DNA from: Motacilla alba alba
Taxonomy: Eukaryota; Chordata; Aves; Passeriformes; Motacillidae
NCBI RefSeq assembly: GCF_015832195.1
Contig: NC_052017.1
Span: forward strand, 76,633,801 to 76,697,800
Direction: 5' to 3'
DNA length: 64,000 bases
Shown piece after piece: positions 1 to 9,950 of the stretch (the first letter of the stretch is position 1; each line of letters starts with the position of its first letter). The translations under genes were made by a program, and so were the position numbers. The notes beneath the pieces were generated by a model. That model had not been told where the DNA came from, made no database searches, and saw only the letters and a program-made list of their open reading frames with translations.

Positions 1-302
1 CCCCATGAAAGGGAACACCGACCCATTTCAAGGAACAAACTACTCATGCTTAATAGCTTTTGAACTAATTACCATACGAAGCAGGGAATGGTATGTACCA
101 AAGTTATGAATATGTATTTGTATTTTGGGTATTAAATACTAGCATAGATAAAAGGACTCTGTAATCACCTGTAAATTGCAGTGTGTATTTGGGAGCTATC
201 CCGCACGCTGCCCAGTGTGACAATAAACATACACTTTCTAACTTTAACTATTAGAGAATTTTTGTCTGTCACAGTTGGATATCGATACTAGATCAATATC
301 CA
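1..302 (+). mobile_element. ERV-type LTR, 3' part (cut by window edge)
   Basis: The segment reads like the promoter-to-end part of a plus-strand avian LTR. A TATA-like GATAAAAGG lies at 147-155 and an AATAAA poly(A) signal at 222-227, about 75 bases further on. The segment ends near a CA at 301-302, followed by a T run. The sequence around and after the AATAAA matches my memory of a common songbird LTR. The start lies outside the window, so neither the terminal TG nor a target-site duplication can be seen. No internal retroviral sequence follows, so it is a solo LTR or the 3' LTR of an element lying to the left. Element class is not assigned. Confidence 0.6.
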
Positions 303-2225
303 TTTTTTTTAATAAATCATTGTGAGCTCCCAGTGTTTTTTTCTGGGTTTTCAGTCCAGAGCAGGTTTGAGTAGTTCCAGGAAAAGAAAAAGCAACAATC
401 CAGGGAACTTCTTTGCCTCAGCTAGCTAACAAAACTAACTTAAAGCAAAAGAGAGCTCTCTCCCACTCCTTGTCTGTGCTGCAGACAACACACACCGAGG
501 GAGAGAAGAGCTGAAGCTCTTATCTCTATGTTTTTGAATACAGCCGTGAAAAAAGTCCACTGCTTTTCCTTCTCCCCCCCGCTTCGCTCTCAGATGTAGT
601 CTTAAAAGCACAAAACTCAATATCCAGCATAAACAGAATGGATGACTGGGGATACAAGCTTCATAAAGTCACCCTAGGACAGTTTCTTGACTAAAATTCA
701 CAGAGAAGAAAACTTTCTAATAGAAACATATGTGAAAGGCATAAACAGACATTTCTCTTTTCCCTGTGGATACCAACAACACTTTCACAATCAGAAAGCT
801 GTATACTTGATAGAGTTAAAAAAAATCAGTCAAAATAAAAACATTTAAAATGTGGAAGTTTTCAAGTGTTTCTATCAATTATCAAGCTTGTAATATATGC
901 AATTTTGAAGTCTACCATAATGCTTGTAAAGTTTTACTGTATAGTAAACATATCTATATTCTCAATGGTTCATCTTCTATCTGAAATAAGACTTAAACCT
1001 CTTCTGTGTTGGCAGATACTAGTAAGCCCTCTGGCTTACAAAGTATACTTGAATCAGTGCTATAGGAAAAGTTAATGGGAAATCACTGGTTTTTTCCAAG
1101 GAAATTCAGGACTGGCGCAAAGGTGATGTGATTGAAACTTTCCAGGAAAAACACAGTTATTTGTATTTTAGGTGGAAAGAAGTCTCATTCTCTATACAGT
1201 CTTCTACAATGGCAATTTGAACACTTATTTCTCCTATGGCATTTTCTTTCTAACAGTTGATAACTGGAAATGGACATTAGGTAAAAATGAAAGAAAAAAA
1301 TCTTTTCACACAAGCTCATATTAATGACAGTAGCATTCTGATACAGATATAAATTATATTTAAGATGTTATAATTAATATTCAGGAACAACTTCAGAAAC
1401 TATCAAAGAAAATGGTAAATGTAAATGACAAATGAAAGGGTAGATTCATTTATGTGCACCATAGTTTAAATAATGTCAATGAAGACTGCTGTTCATTTAA
1501 TTCATGTATTTCTTACTGACGAGCTGTCAAGGCAAGCAAGCTATTAAGTGAATTCTTGTCCTCTTTTAATACATGAATAAAGAAATAATTGAAATAAATA
1601 TAGCAAGATGGCACATGACTTTAGATACCTTTAGTAAATACACGATCAACAAAGTCTTAGGTTTTCAGTTGACAATTAACATTAGTTCACACATCATGCA
1701 ACCATATTTCCCAAACATAATTTGCCCCAAATGATGGCCACTCTTCACGCCTGAATCACTTACATCCAACTGGGCAAACAACTATGTGACATGGAACTTC
1801 CAAAAAGAAGAAACCTTAAAATGGGGTGTCAGTTATATGGCCCAAATAGATTCTTATCATGGCTCACTACTGAATTAATTCAGTGTTCATGTTTAGTTTT
1901 GTTATGTTCATTGTTTGGTTTTGTTATGCTCACGGTTTGGTTTTAATCTAGTTTTATTCTAATAAATTTACTGTATGTTTTCAAAATATACAAATTGTTA
2001 GCTGGTTAGAGGCAAGTCTACAGAGTTATGTAACATGCCAGAAGTTTTATTTTTTTCCAATAGTGTATGTGTTTATCTATAGTAGATATTCAGTCATATT
2101 CAGCACTGCTGCAGAGAAAAGTGTTAGCATGTTAACAAAGAAATTAATTTAATTTTTATCTATGGAAACATATATGTTTTAGTGGGTTTTGGTGTTCTTT
2201 TTTTCTTTTAAATAAATTCTTATTT
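303..2225. other. AT-rich DNA without recognised features
   Basis: Only short chance frames are present, and no repeat family or RNA gene was recognised. Homopolymer runs are short. Confidence 0.6.
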
Positions 2226-2346
2226 CCTGGTGTTTTTTGAGGGTTTGTTTTTGGATTTTGTTTTGGTTTTTTGGGAGGGTTGGTGTTGGTTTTGGTTTTT
2301 TTGGTAGTGGTGGTGGTTTTTTTTGCTTTGTTTTTGGTTTTTTGTG
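2226..2346. repeat. T/G-rich low-complexity tract
   Basis: About 120 bases are made almost only of T runs broken by GG, GGG and GTGG. The top strand nearly lacks A and C. It is the strand-reversed counterpart of the A/C-rich tracts at 39.8 and 46.7 kb. No fixed repeat unit is visible, so it is low complexity and not a satellite. A few GGG clusters occur, but not the four evenly spaced runs expected of a canonical G-quadruplex. Confidence 0.8.
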
Positions 2347-4374
2347 ACAGTTTTAATGGAACAGCTCAACTCTCTGTGGGGTTCTTTTTAGTAGAGAGTA
2401 TCTGTTGAAGAGAGCTCTCCATTCTGCAGAGAACGCATTCAACTTCATTGGTGGGACTCTGAGGAATTAGTTTGCCAGTTAAATTTGATGACATTAGAAG
2501 ACACTATAACTTGGGGTAATAAAGTCTTTAAAATTCTGATTGTTTTTCAAGTTTCAAAATATTCAGAAATAAACAGAAGATTTTCCACATCCAGGCAAAT
2601 AAAACCTTGAGCAACCTGGTCCAAGTTCACCAGCTTTTAGCAGCAATTTGGACTCTCTGGCTTTAAGTTCCCTTTTGGTGCCTCCTTTTCAATGACAGAG
2701 TTCCAAATGTTCAAAACCTCATCCTTTCCTAACCCTGAAGATTGTAAACATCTTCCAGTAAATTATATTTTCCGGTAAATCCAAAATTTTAAGAAAATGT
2801 TCTGAAGTCATGATTACTTTGTATAAAGAAAATAGTTTAAAAAAGAAGAAAAGAAAAGAAAAGCTAATATTGAGTCCCATTTTACTTTGACAGCATAATT
2901 TGATCTAATTTAGTTCCATTTAGAACAATACTGTGGACATTCTGACATTATGCCATGATTGTGGAATGCCTTTAGCTTTCTCTCAAGGCACTTTTTCTCA
3001 CCCTCCTGCACAGCCTAATGAGTAAGTTAAACACATGAACTGCTCTGGGTGCTCACACTGCAAAAGCTTTTCATTGAATAAAAAGCTCTTGAAGTGCTAG
3101 TTTTATAGGTTTGAGAGAAACTGCAAAAGATTTATTGCTCTTTTACCCCTTTAGGCAGTAAAAAATTTGTGGTCATCACATTTGCATGAAGTTTGCTGGG
3201 TTTTTTTCTGTCTACTTTTGCTTCAAAAACACAGGACATTTTAAAGTATTTATGTTTGTGAAAAGATGCATTCTGAGTTTAAATTGTGCAGCACATCTCA
3301 CTGGAGTCCAGAATAAGAGTAAAAAAAAATCTATGATAGCCCTATGCACAGGAGGAAGCCACGAATCCCTTAGGTCTCCTTTTCAGATGGCATGACCCAG
3401 AATGCAGGTTATTTCTTGATTCATCATCCTAGTTCCAAATGGAACACTCTCAGCAACTCAGCAGGTGCCTGTTTCTGAGTCCTTGGAAGGGTCAGAGAGC
3501 AAAGTCATTGTCAGAGTTACAGCAGCAGGGTCTTGAGGTATCACTAATGTGTTCAAAACTGTCTTCATCTGATAAATAAGTGAGAGTGGCATGACCCTGT
3601 GGCCCAGCCTACAGGCCACAAGATTACAGAACATCTCATGATTCCTGCACTCCCTAAATTCTGCTGTTTTGCAATAGCTACTGTTCTTGAGGGCAAGGTA
3701 AGAGTTTGTTTCTCTGAATGACACATTCATCCTGTTGAGCTCAGATTTCAGTATTGTGAGGATCTGTGACCGTTCACAGGTTGTGTCCACGACTGGCAGA
3801 GGCTCTCAGGTGGAAATCTTCTTTTATGGAAAAAAGAAAAATAGTGTTTTCTTATTATTGCATTATTGCATTATTACATTATTACATTATTACATTTTAC
3901 ATTATTAGAAGCGGATCTTACTCTTTTTCTCCTAAAATAAAAGAGTAGTTACACAATGAAATTTTAGGTGCTTTCTTCATAGATTTAATTGTTTACTAGT
4001 TTGATTATTATATGTAATAAACCTACTTCATCAACTGAGCATATTTTTTTAACTCTCTCTATTGTACAAGACCAGGAAGCAATACAATTAGTCTTTTCTT
4101 ACTGCAGTAAGTGGTGACTTCTGGAGAAACTCTCTAGGTGATGTTCAAGTGCACAAAACATGTGGAATGTATCTAACTTTCACTTTATATTTCTGAAACA
4201 TTTAACCAAAATATGTTTTTCTACAGTACAGTCTCGTTACACAAGTTTAAGGGGGAAGTGCTATAAAAACTGAATCAGAGAATCACATATTAGTACTTTT
4301 CTCTGTTGTCCTAGGTAGAGAGGAAAAAGGTTGTGGAGTTTTCTAGCACTGTTTAATTCCATACCACTCACATC
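2347..4374. other. AT-rich DNA without recognised genes
   Basis: The region holds one microsatellite (3853-3907, listed separately). A 110-codon minus-strand frame at 3458-3790 has no recognisable domain and is judged a chance frame. No transposon family was recognised. Confidence 0.55.
3853..3907. repeat. ATTATTGC/ATTATTAC octamer microsatellite
   Basis: Tandem eight-base units are visible: copies of ATTATTGC followed by copies of ATTATTAC, ending in a degraded copy. The change of one base between the two halves suggests a point mutation that spread by slippage. It is likely polymorphic. Confidence 0.8.
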
Positions 4375-4767
4375 ATGGCAGAGGGCATGGTTTCAGCAGA
4401 AAATGCCAACTCCTCAGAAGCTGGAAGTGGAGTCAGTCTTACCTTCATTATGGGAAAAAAGAGAGTGCTCCTTTTAATATTAATCAAGCTGCAATTGCTG
4501 CTACCTTTGCTGAAGTCACAGAAGAAGGGGCAGCAGCTGCCACTGCTGCTGCTGCTGCTACTGTCAAAAGTCACAGTTCCCACAGGGACCACTGCCACCC
4601 CAGGGAGAAAGGCATCCCTTCTACTGTTGGCTATTTTTTTGCTCATTGAGAATACATATAAAAATCAGGTTCTAACATTTCATTTGGGAAGTAAGATGTG
4701 TACAAAACTAAGCTTCTCAGAGTACTTGAAACTAACTTGTCTTGCTGGAGATGTCTATGACAACTAA
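4375..4767 (+). pseudogene. Unidentified coding-like frame with triplet repeat, possible broken retrocopy
   Basis: An ATG-started frame of 130 codons begins at 4375. Its first 28 or so residues look like ordinary coding sequence (acidic and polar, Ser/Glu/Ala mix). After an A-run near 4455 it turns into a leucine-rich frame. In the neighbouring frame the same stretch reads as a plausible acidic then alanine-rich segment, through GCT codons at 4543-4559, before stopping near 4650. This fits an old coding segment with a one-base frameshift in the A-run. A minus-strand frame (4368-4646) with a serine run is its shadow. I recognise no protein family. There is no visible poly(A) tail, and splice signals are not convincing. 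It may equally be chance plus a trinucleotide repeat. Confidence 0.25.
4543..4559. repeat. (CTG)n trinucleotide repeat
   Basis: Five and a half uninterrupted CTG units lie inside the coding-like frame at 4375-4767, with further imperfect CAG/CTG units on the left. Confidence 0.8.
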
Positions 4768-7248
4768 TTCTGTTGACACAGAATTCTGCAAAAAGGATTA
4801 TACTACCTGTGAACATAGAAACCCTGTGTCTCTCTAGAATAAAATATTACTATTCAATGTGAAAACTCTTTGTCTGACAGGAAACAGATAATTTTCTTCA
4901 GGGGTATAAGTGAAATGACACTTCGAGTACATTACTTTGAACAACTGATATCTTTTTCAGCACCATTAGGAAAACCTACTCAATGTAAAAAAAATATACT
5001 TATTCCATTATTTTAAGCTGTAGACTACATATTTTTCCTGACATAACAGTTCTTGCACCAAACTAAGCAAGTTACCCCAGCACAAAAACTTGGATAATAT
5101 AAGGCAAACTAAAGATACAGTATTGTGGCTTTTATCATTATATATAAACATATCAGGTATATTCAGGTCTGAAGAAGTGTCTTAGTGATACAGCCAGCCA
5201 TCCAGTATGACAATTATAAAGAAAACTTCCACAGGATTTCGAAACAATTATCCTAGTAGGAGATGAGCTCTTCAGGTGCTGTTTGTGATTGGCTCTGTTA
5301 CAAATTCTGGAAGCTGCCACGGGCTCACTCAACAAGTGTTTTCCTGCTCTGCTTTGTTTTAAGTGTAATGAAAGTAAAACCAGCCTGGGGCACTAGGACC
5401 AATAGCTTGGCAATTCTGATTTCTCCTTAAACAGAGGCTTACGCATTTGTACTTTAGTTAAATCTATGCTAATTGATTCAGATGATCGCTATTACTCATA
5501 TATATGGCCCCATATTTTTGTCCCCTGTTGTGCTAAATGGCATATTTTTCCTACTGTTGACAGGAGGGGTTTTTTTTATGAGTGTGTTTTGACACTTATT
5601 AACTTTCCAGCTTGGTGATTGTCTGTAAAATCAAATGTCACAGCATGGACTTTACCTTTTACCATTACTAGATCTCTTTACTTCCATTTCTTAAAAACTT
5701 CTGACACTACTTAAACCATTTTAAACCCTTAAGAATTTTTTGGCAATTCAAAAATTTTTCAATCCCAAAGCAACAAGTGTTCTCCTTCTAAAGATTTTCA
5801 TCACTGTTCAAATCACTTCTAACAGTGCTTTTACAATGATGTTCTAGCTCCCCTTTATATTTTCCTTTGTATTATTTTGGTTCCATTTTTCTAATTTTTT
5901 ATTCATTACTAACACAGCTCATAATAAATTCCTTGCCTATAGTCACATCATCATTTTTACTTTTAATTAATTTATTGTCATGTCAGACAGGCATTGTTTC
6001 TGCATTGTCACAAGAGTACCTCATCCTCTCCCATGTTTATAATACTGTTGCCTCAAATCAAGACCTCAGTTTTAATTGTAAAAGACTCTTGATGAAATTT
6101 GATTTTTCAAACACTGTCCTGTAATTATTTTTAAATTATTTTTATGGGGAATTTTTTGTTTAGTTTTGTATGCTAAGTTTACTTTTTCCATTTTTTTGTA
6201 TCAGCATCATCGCTACTACCTTAGATTACTGGACATAATCCCACATTTCTCAGGTACTCTTAGATGCCTCTGACAGTCCGTTTCAACTATGGCAAATCTC
6301 TCTTTTCTACTGAGTACTGTCCTTAATCTAGTCATCCAAGATGCAACAAATTATCCATTATTTTTTGCAGATCTTGAGGACTGCAAGAATCAATGCACAT
6401 ATGATCAGTCTGGTTAACAGCAAAGAAAGTACAAAGCAATATTCTGAGAACGCTGCTTTGTGGAAGAATGGTGATATAACACAGTAACTTTCAACTATTC
6501 ATTGTGTTATGAATATACAATCCTTTTTTGTTTAATAATGCAGTCTCCAAGGGTAGCTGCAATCATGATGGAGAAATGCTTCAGAAGCTTAAAACATCTG
6601 AATTTTATATCTATAAATGTCATGCATAAAAAAAGATTCATCAACTCACCCTTTATCATTCTTTCCAATACAAAGTTTAATAGCAGTTCTCTGATTTGTT
6701 TATGAAACAGCAAATGCTCACACCCTACGACACACTGAAACAAGACTGGGTTGTACCTCTGAGTCACGGAATTTCAAAGTATGTTTTATTTCTATGTGTG
6801 GGTTTGTGATAGAACAGACTAAGAAAAACCCCAAATATTTGGAACACGTGATCAAAATAAAGTAGCCCTTCATTTAAACTATGGCCTAAAATGTTTTTGT
6901 CTTCTACAAAGCAACTGGCATTCTACTTCTAGCATTAAATACATAATTTCCAACAAAAGTTACACAAAATTCAGTCAGAACTACTGATTCATCCACCAAT
7001 CTGCCAAAAAGCAGCAAAAGGTAAAATAATCACCAGATCTTTGAACTTAGTTTTCTTTCCTTCTTATTACTTATGATTAATTTAATATCTAGAAAGCAGT
7101 TTCACTTCCTGTTACTAAAACATTTTTAGAATATTTAAGTAAAACTATGTTATATGCCATATGTATGATTTGAGACAAATAACATCGGAAAATTAACATA
7201 ACTTGAAATTCAGTTGCATTCCTTTTTGAAGACTTTTTTTGGTGTACC
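4768..7248. other. AT-rich DNA without recognised features
   Basis: Chance frames up to about 86 codons are present. No repeat family, RNA gene or coding exon was recognised. Confidence 0.55.
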
Positions 7249-7594
7249 TGTAGAAGCCCCTTCTTTTACCCTTCATGCTCCTTACCACAACCCCAGATGG
7301 ACTTTGGCTTTCTAAACCTATCCCTCTGTCTTGCTTTGAAAGACAGGCGTCTGCTAAGGAAGGCAGGGGCCTCCCTTGGAACGGAAAATGTAAACCCCTT
7401 CCCTCTGAGTTATTCTAAGTTTGAAATTAAGGGGCTCTCAGGCAAAGATATGAGAATAGGAATAACAGTTCTTTACTAGTATGGATAATAAAGCAAACAA
7501 ACAAATAACTATGGCACTAACAACAAACAGAACCAGGAACCCAGTCCCAGCCTCCTTGGCGGCGCACTTTCCCCGTCGGTGCAGTTCTGGTCAC

Positions 7595-7615
7595 AGCCAG
7601 CAGGGGCGCTGGTGG
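7595..7615 (+). promoter_or_regulatory. CTCF-like motif 1
   Basis: The core CCAGCAGGGGCGCTGG resembles the CTCF core CCASYAGRKGGCRS but is one G short in the G run, so it is the weaker of the pair. It lies within the GC-rich LTR. Confidence 0.3.
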
Positions 7616-7654
7616 CTCCCGGTGGGCGGGGCAGGTGCGGTGATTCCCCCGCGG

Positions 7655-7672
7655 CTGCAGGGGGCGCTGTGG
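7655..7672 (+). promoter_or_regulatory. CTCF-like motif 2
   Basis: CTGCAGGGGGCGCTGTGG matches the AGGGGGCGC heart of the CTCF core well, with a mismatch in the left CCA. It has the same orientation as motif 1 and lies about 55-60 bases from it. Confidence 0.4.
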
Positions 7673-8410
7673 CACGGGGCTAGGGGAGAGCATGGGAATG
7701 GCGGCTCAGCCCAGATGGGGAGGGATGGAAGAGAGGCTTTGCTTCACAAACCCCTGGGGCAGCCCATCCCAGTGGCCCAGCAGGACTCTCGGAAGCAGCA
7801 GGCTGGGACGGTAGGATGTCTCAGCAGGCAGGGAGTGCAGGGCTACAGTGCAGTGAAAGCTTGGAGCAGTGCTGAAGAAACAGTGGGAGCAGGACAGTGG
7901 CAACCCGGCTGCCAGCAGGGCAGGGAGAGGCAGGCTCAGGATCCCAGGCACTTGAGCAGATGGGGAGAGGTCTCTCTTTTAGTGAGGTGGGTGGTTAAGG
8001 TCTTGGGTCAGTGGCTACTCTCATGAGCAGAGGCTCACCCCACAGAAGAAGCAGCTCTGGGCTGGGCTCTGGCGGCAGCAGCGAATTCCCTTCCCAAGCG
8101 CTAGCTCTGACCATCCTGCTCCAAAGCTGAGAGAGAGAGCCCACAGCTGCTCCAGTCCCATCTTTTATCAGCCCAAATCTCACAGTGTCTCTGCCCCTCA
8201 GAGAGAAACTCTCAGATAAGAGAAGTGCAACCAGATGTCCCTCCTCCCCTGAGCTTGGCCACTTCTTTTGTTTTTTTTTATATTTTTCTTAGTGTTTCCT
8301 AGCAACTAATGGGAAAAAAAAATCCCTAAGTAAAAAGGACCAGCAGGAAAGAAACCTAACCCCCAACACCCTCAGACCTTAAGAGTGATTAAATTCCTAC
8401 TGGGTCACCA

Positions 8411-8723
8411 GGTACTTCTTCCAGCTTCTCTACACTTCCAATTTTATATGTGACCATTTTTAGGTGCTCTTTGTTAACTTCTGTAAGCCTTGTGTCACAT
8501 TTGCTTGGTGGTTTTTTTCTCAGGATGAACCACTCTTGAGTTTAGAGGAGGTGACTCTTAAAAATCCACTGATTTTCCTGGACACCTCTTCTCTTTACAA
8601 ATTTATATCATTAAAATCTCCAAAGAGTCCTAAATCTACTTGCAAAAAGCTGAAGATTGTGATCCTGCTTTTGTTACCTTCGTTTTCTCTGGGAGTCACT
8701 GCTTCAGGGCGATCCTGAGATTG
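8411..8723 (-). mobile_element. Possible ERV leader remnant next to LTR
   Basis: On the minus strand this stretch directly follows the CA end of the LTR at 8724-9151, where a provirus would have its primer-binding site and 5' leader. I cannot recognise a canonical primer-binding site, and no gag frame is visible. The assignment rests on position only. If right, the provirus was cut by, or recombined with, the LTR to its left. It could instead be unique DNA. Confidence 0.3.
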
Positions 8724-9151
8724 TGTTAGAGGGTGTTTTTTTCCAACCCAGCGGTCAAAGAAGGAGTCAGAAGTCTTCGGTTGTCATTCTCAAGGTTGTT
8801 TATTAATTGTTATCTAAAACATTTTCTGTCTGGCCTACCGCAATCTGTTCAGCAGGTCAGCCAAAGGCACACACCCCACCCACAAGGCTGGTGCTATCTT
8901 TTATACTAAAAACTACATGTACTATATTTACAATTCTGTTCCAATACCTATTACCTACGTTACACAGTCAGCTTCTATTCTAAATCAATCTAAAAGTGCC
9001 AACATCACCTAAATCATGCAAGCTAGGAAGAAGAAGGAAGAAGGACAAGGCATGCCCTGATTCCTCCATCTTGGAGCCTCAGACCCCCTTGTACAAAGTC
9101 CCAAACCCCCATGTGCAAAATCCTAAAATTTTTCCCTTCACCCTGTGATCA
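8724..9151 (-). mobile_element. ERV LTR, minus orientation
   Basis: Read on the minus strand, this begins TGATCACAGGG and ends CTCTAACA, giving TG...CA ends over 428 bases. A TATA box TATAAAAG (complement of 8898-8905) and an AATAAA poly(A) signal (complement of 8799-8804) are correctly ordered, about 95 bases apart. The sequence strongly resembles an abundant songbird LTR with a short U5 rich in CTTCTGACTCC-like sequence. The six bases on each side do not match. That suggests it is not a simple solo LTR but one end of a rearranged provirus, or that it was hit by a later insertion or deletion. Confidence 0.7.
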
Positions 9152-9525
9152 CTACTACTGTGCTACCTAAACTTTTGTGACTTGTAATTCTTCATAGAGA
9201 GTGGGTAGTTTGTTCCATGGGCTAAGATCGAAACCCCACGTGTCTTTGGCTGCATGCCAGGGTCCCAGAGCCCCCTGCCAGGGGCTTGGGCCATCCAGTG
9301 TGGGAGGCGGCCTGAAGGAAGAAAGCTGGGGAATGCCTTGGGAGACAACATGTGTGTAGTGCAAGCTCCCATGTCAATCACCATGTCAGTCACCCACTCC
9401 CCACTCCCCTGTTCTAGTTCATTAGTCCCAAGGTTGGAACCACTCCTACCTCCTTCCCTTATTGGTACGTGTTGTGTCACCCCACCCTGGCTCCTCCCCA
9501 AACCCCTCCTACCTCCCCCTGAGAT

Positions 9526-9531
9526 TATATA
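9526..9531 (+). promoter_or_regulatory. LTR TATA box
   Basis: TATATA sits in ATTATATACCC downstream of a C-rich U3, with the expected start site some 25-30 bases further on, before the AATAAA at 9614. Confidence 0.6.
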
Positions 9532-9613
9532 CCCGGACCCAGTGTCGGGGCTTTTTTGCCTCTGCTTCCCTTCAGAGAAGGTTGTGTCCCTGCTGCTCTT
9601 TACTTTCTCCCTC

Positions 9614-9619
9614 AATAAA
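9614..9619 (+). terminator. LTR poly(A) signal AATAAA
   Basis: A canonical hexamer in CTCAATAAACC follows a TC-rich R-like segment and is followed by a U5-like segment. Confidence 0.6.
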
Positions 9620-9689
9620 CCTCTCTGGATTAAGCAAGCAAGAAGCCCTCCTGCTCTTCATTCGGTGGTGAGGCTTTTATATTATGACA

Positions 9690-9950
9690 TCCGGGCTTGG
9701 GCGGAAGGTGGGCTGAGGGTGGTACCAGACTGCACCGTGGAGGAGACAATCCTGGAGCAAGAGGTAGACTGGCGGCACCGGCCCAAGAAGAAACAGCAAC
9801 CCTGCAATCCAGGGCACCCAGAGGGGTGTCCTGGGTTCCAACAGTTTTCCGCTCCCATCTCCGCACCCTATCCCGGAATTTTGAACTCCACCATCTCTTA
9901 AACACCCCAGCCAAGGCTGATCGAACCTTCTGATTTCCTACCGGAACTTC
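9690..9950 (+). mobile_element. Probable ERV 5' leader remnant
   Basis: GC-rich sequence follows directly on the plus-strand LTR end and stops near the T-run at 9950-9963, where AT-rich background returns. It contrasts in composition with the right flank, which supports its belonging to the element. No primer-binding site or gag frame could be recognised, so only the leader seems to remain. Confidence 0.4.

Larger units (their letters stand above)
7249..8410 (-). mobile_element. Long ERV LTR, GC-rich, minus orientation
   Basis: The block stands out as GC-rich in its centre (about 7540-8240). It resembles a roughly 1-kb songbird ERV LTR that I know in this orientation. Read on the minus strand it shows a TATA-like GATAAAAG (complement of 8162-8169) and, far downstream, an AGTAAA-type poly(A) signal (complement of 7472-7477), then a U5-like end. 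The top-strand left edge begins TG at 7249; the right edge near the CA at 8409-8410 is a guess. No clear flanking duplication was found. The 181-codon plus-strand frame at 7481-8026 is antisense to the LTR and not a gene. Two CTCF-like motifs lie inside. Confidence 0.5.
9159..9689 (+). mobile_element. ERV LTR, plus orientation
   Basis: A promoter-like layout is clear: a C-rich U3 with CCTCCCC repeats, TATATA at 9526-9531, an AATAAA signal at 9614-9619, and then a U5-like stretch ending near the CA at 9688-9689. The TATA-to-poly(A) distance, about 85 bases, is normal for a short R region. The TG at 9159 is a plausible left end, so this LTR starts within about ten bases of the end of the opposite-strand LTR. 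The 215-codon frame crossing this LTR (9254-9901) runs over U3, R and U5 alike and contains no retroviral motif, so it is not annotated. Confidence 0.6.

Noticed and set aside
3458..3790. 110-codon minus-strand frame
   Set aside because: No recognisable motif or repeat family; considered chance.
7481..8026. 181-codon plus-strand frame in GC-rich DNA
   Set aside because: It is antisense to the LTR at 7249-8410; there is no domain and composition alone explains the lack of stops.
9254..9901. 215-codon plus-strand frame, the longest in the window
   Set aside because: It runs across the U3, R and U5 of an LTR and into the leader, has no retroviral or host domain, and is explained by GC-rich, stop-poor sequence.
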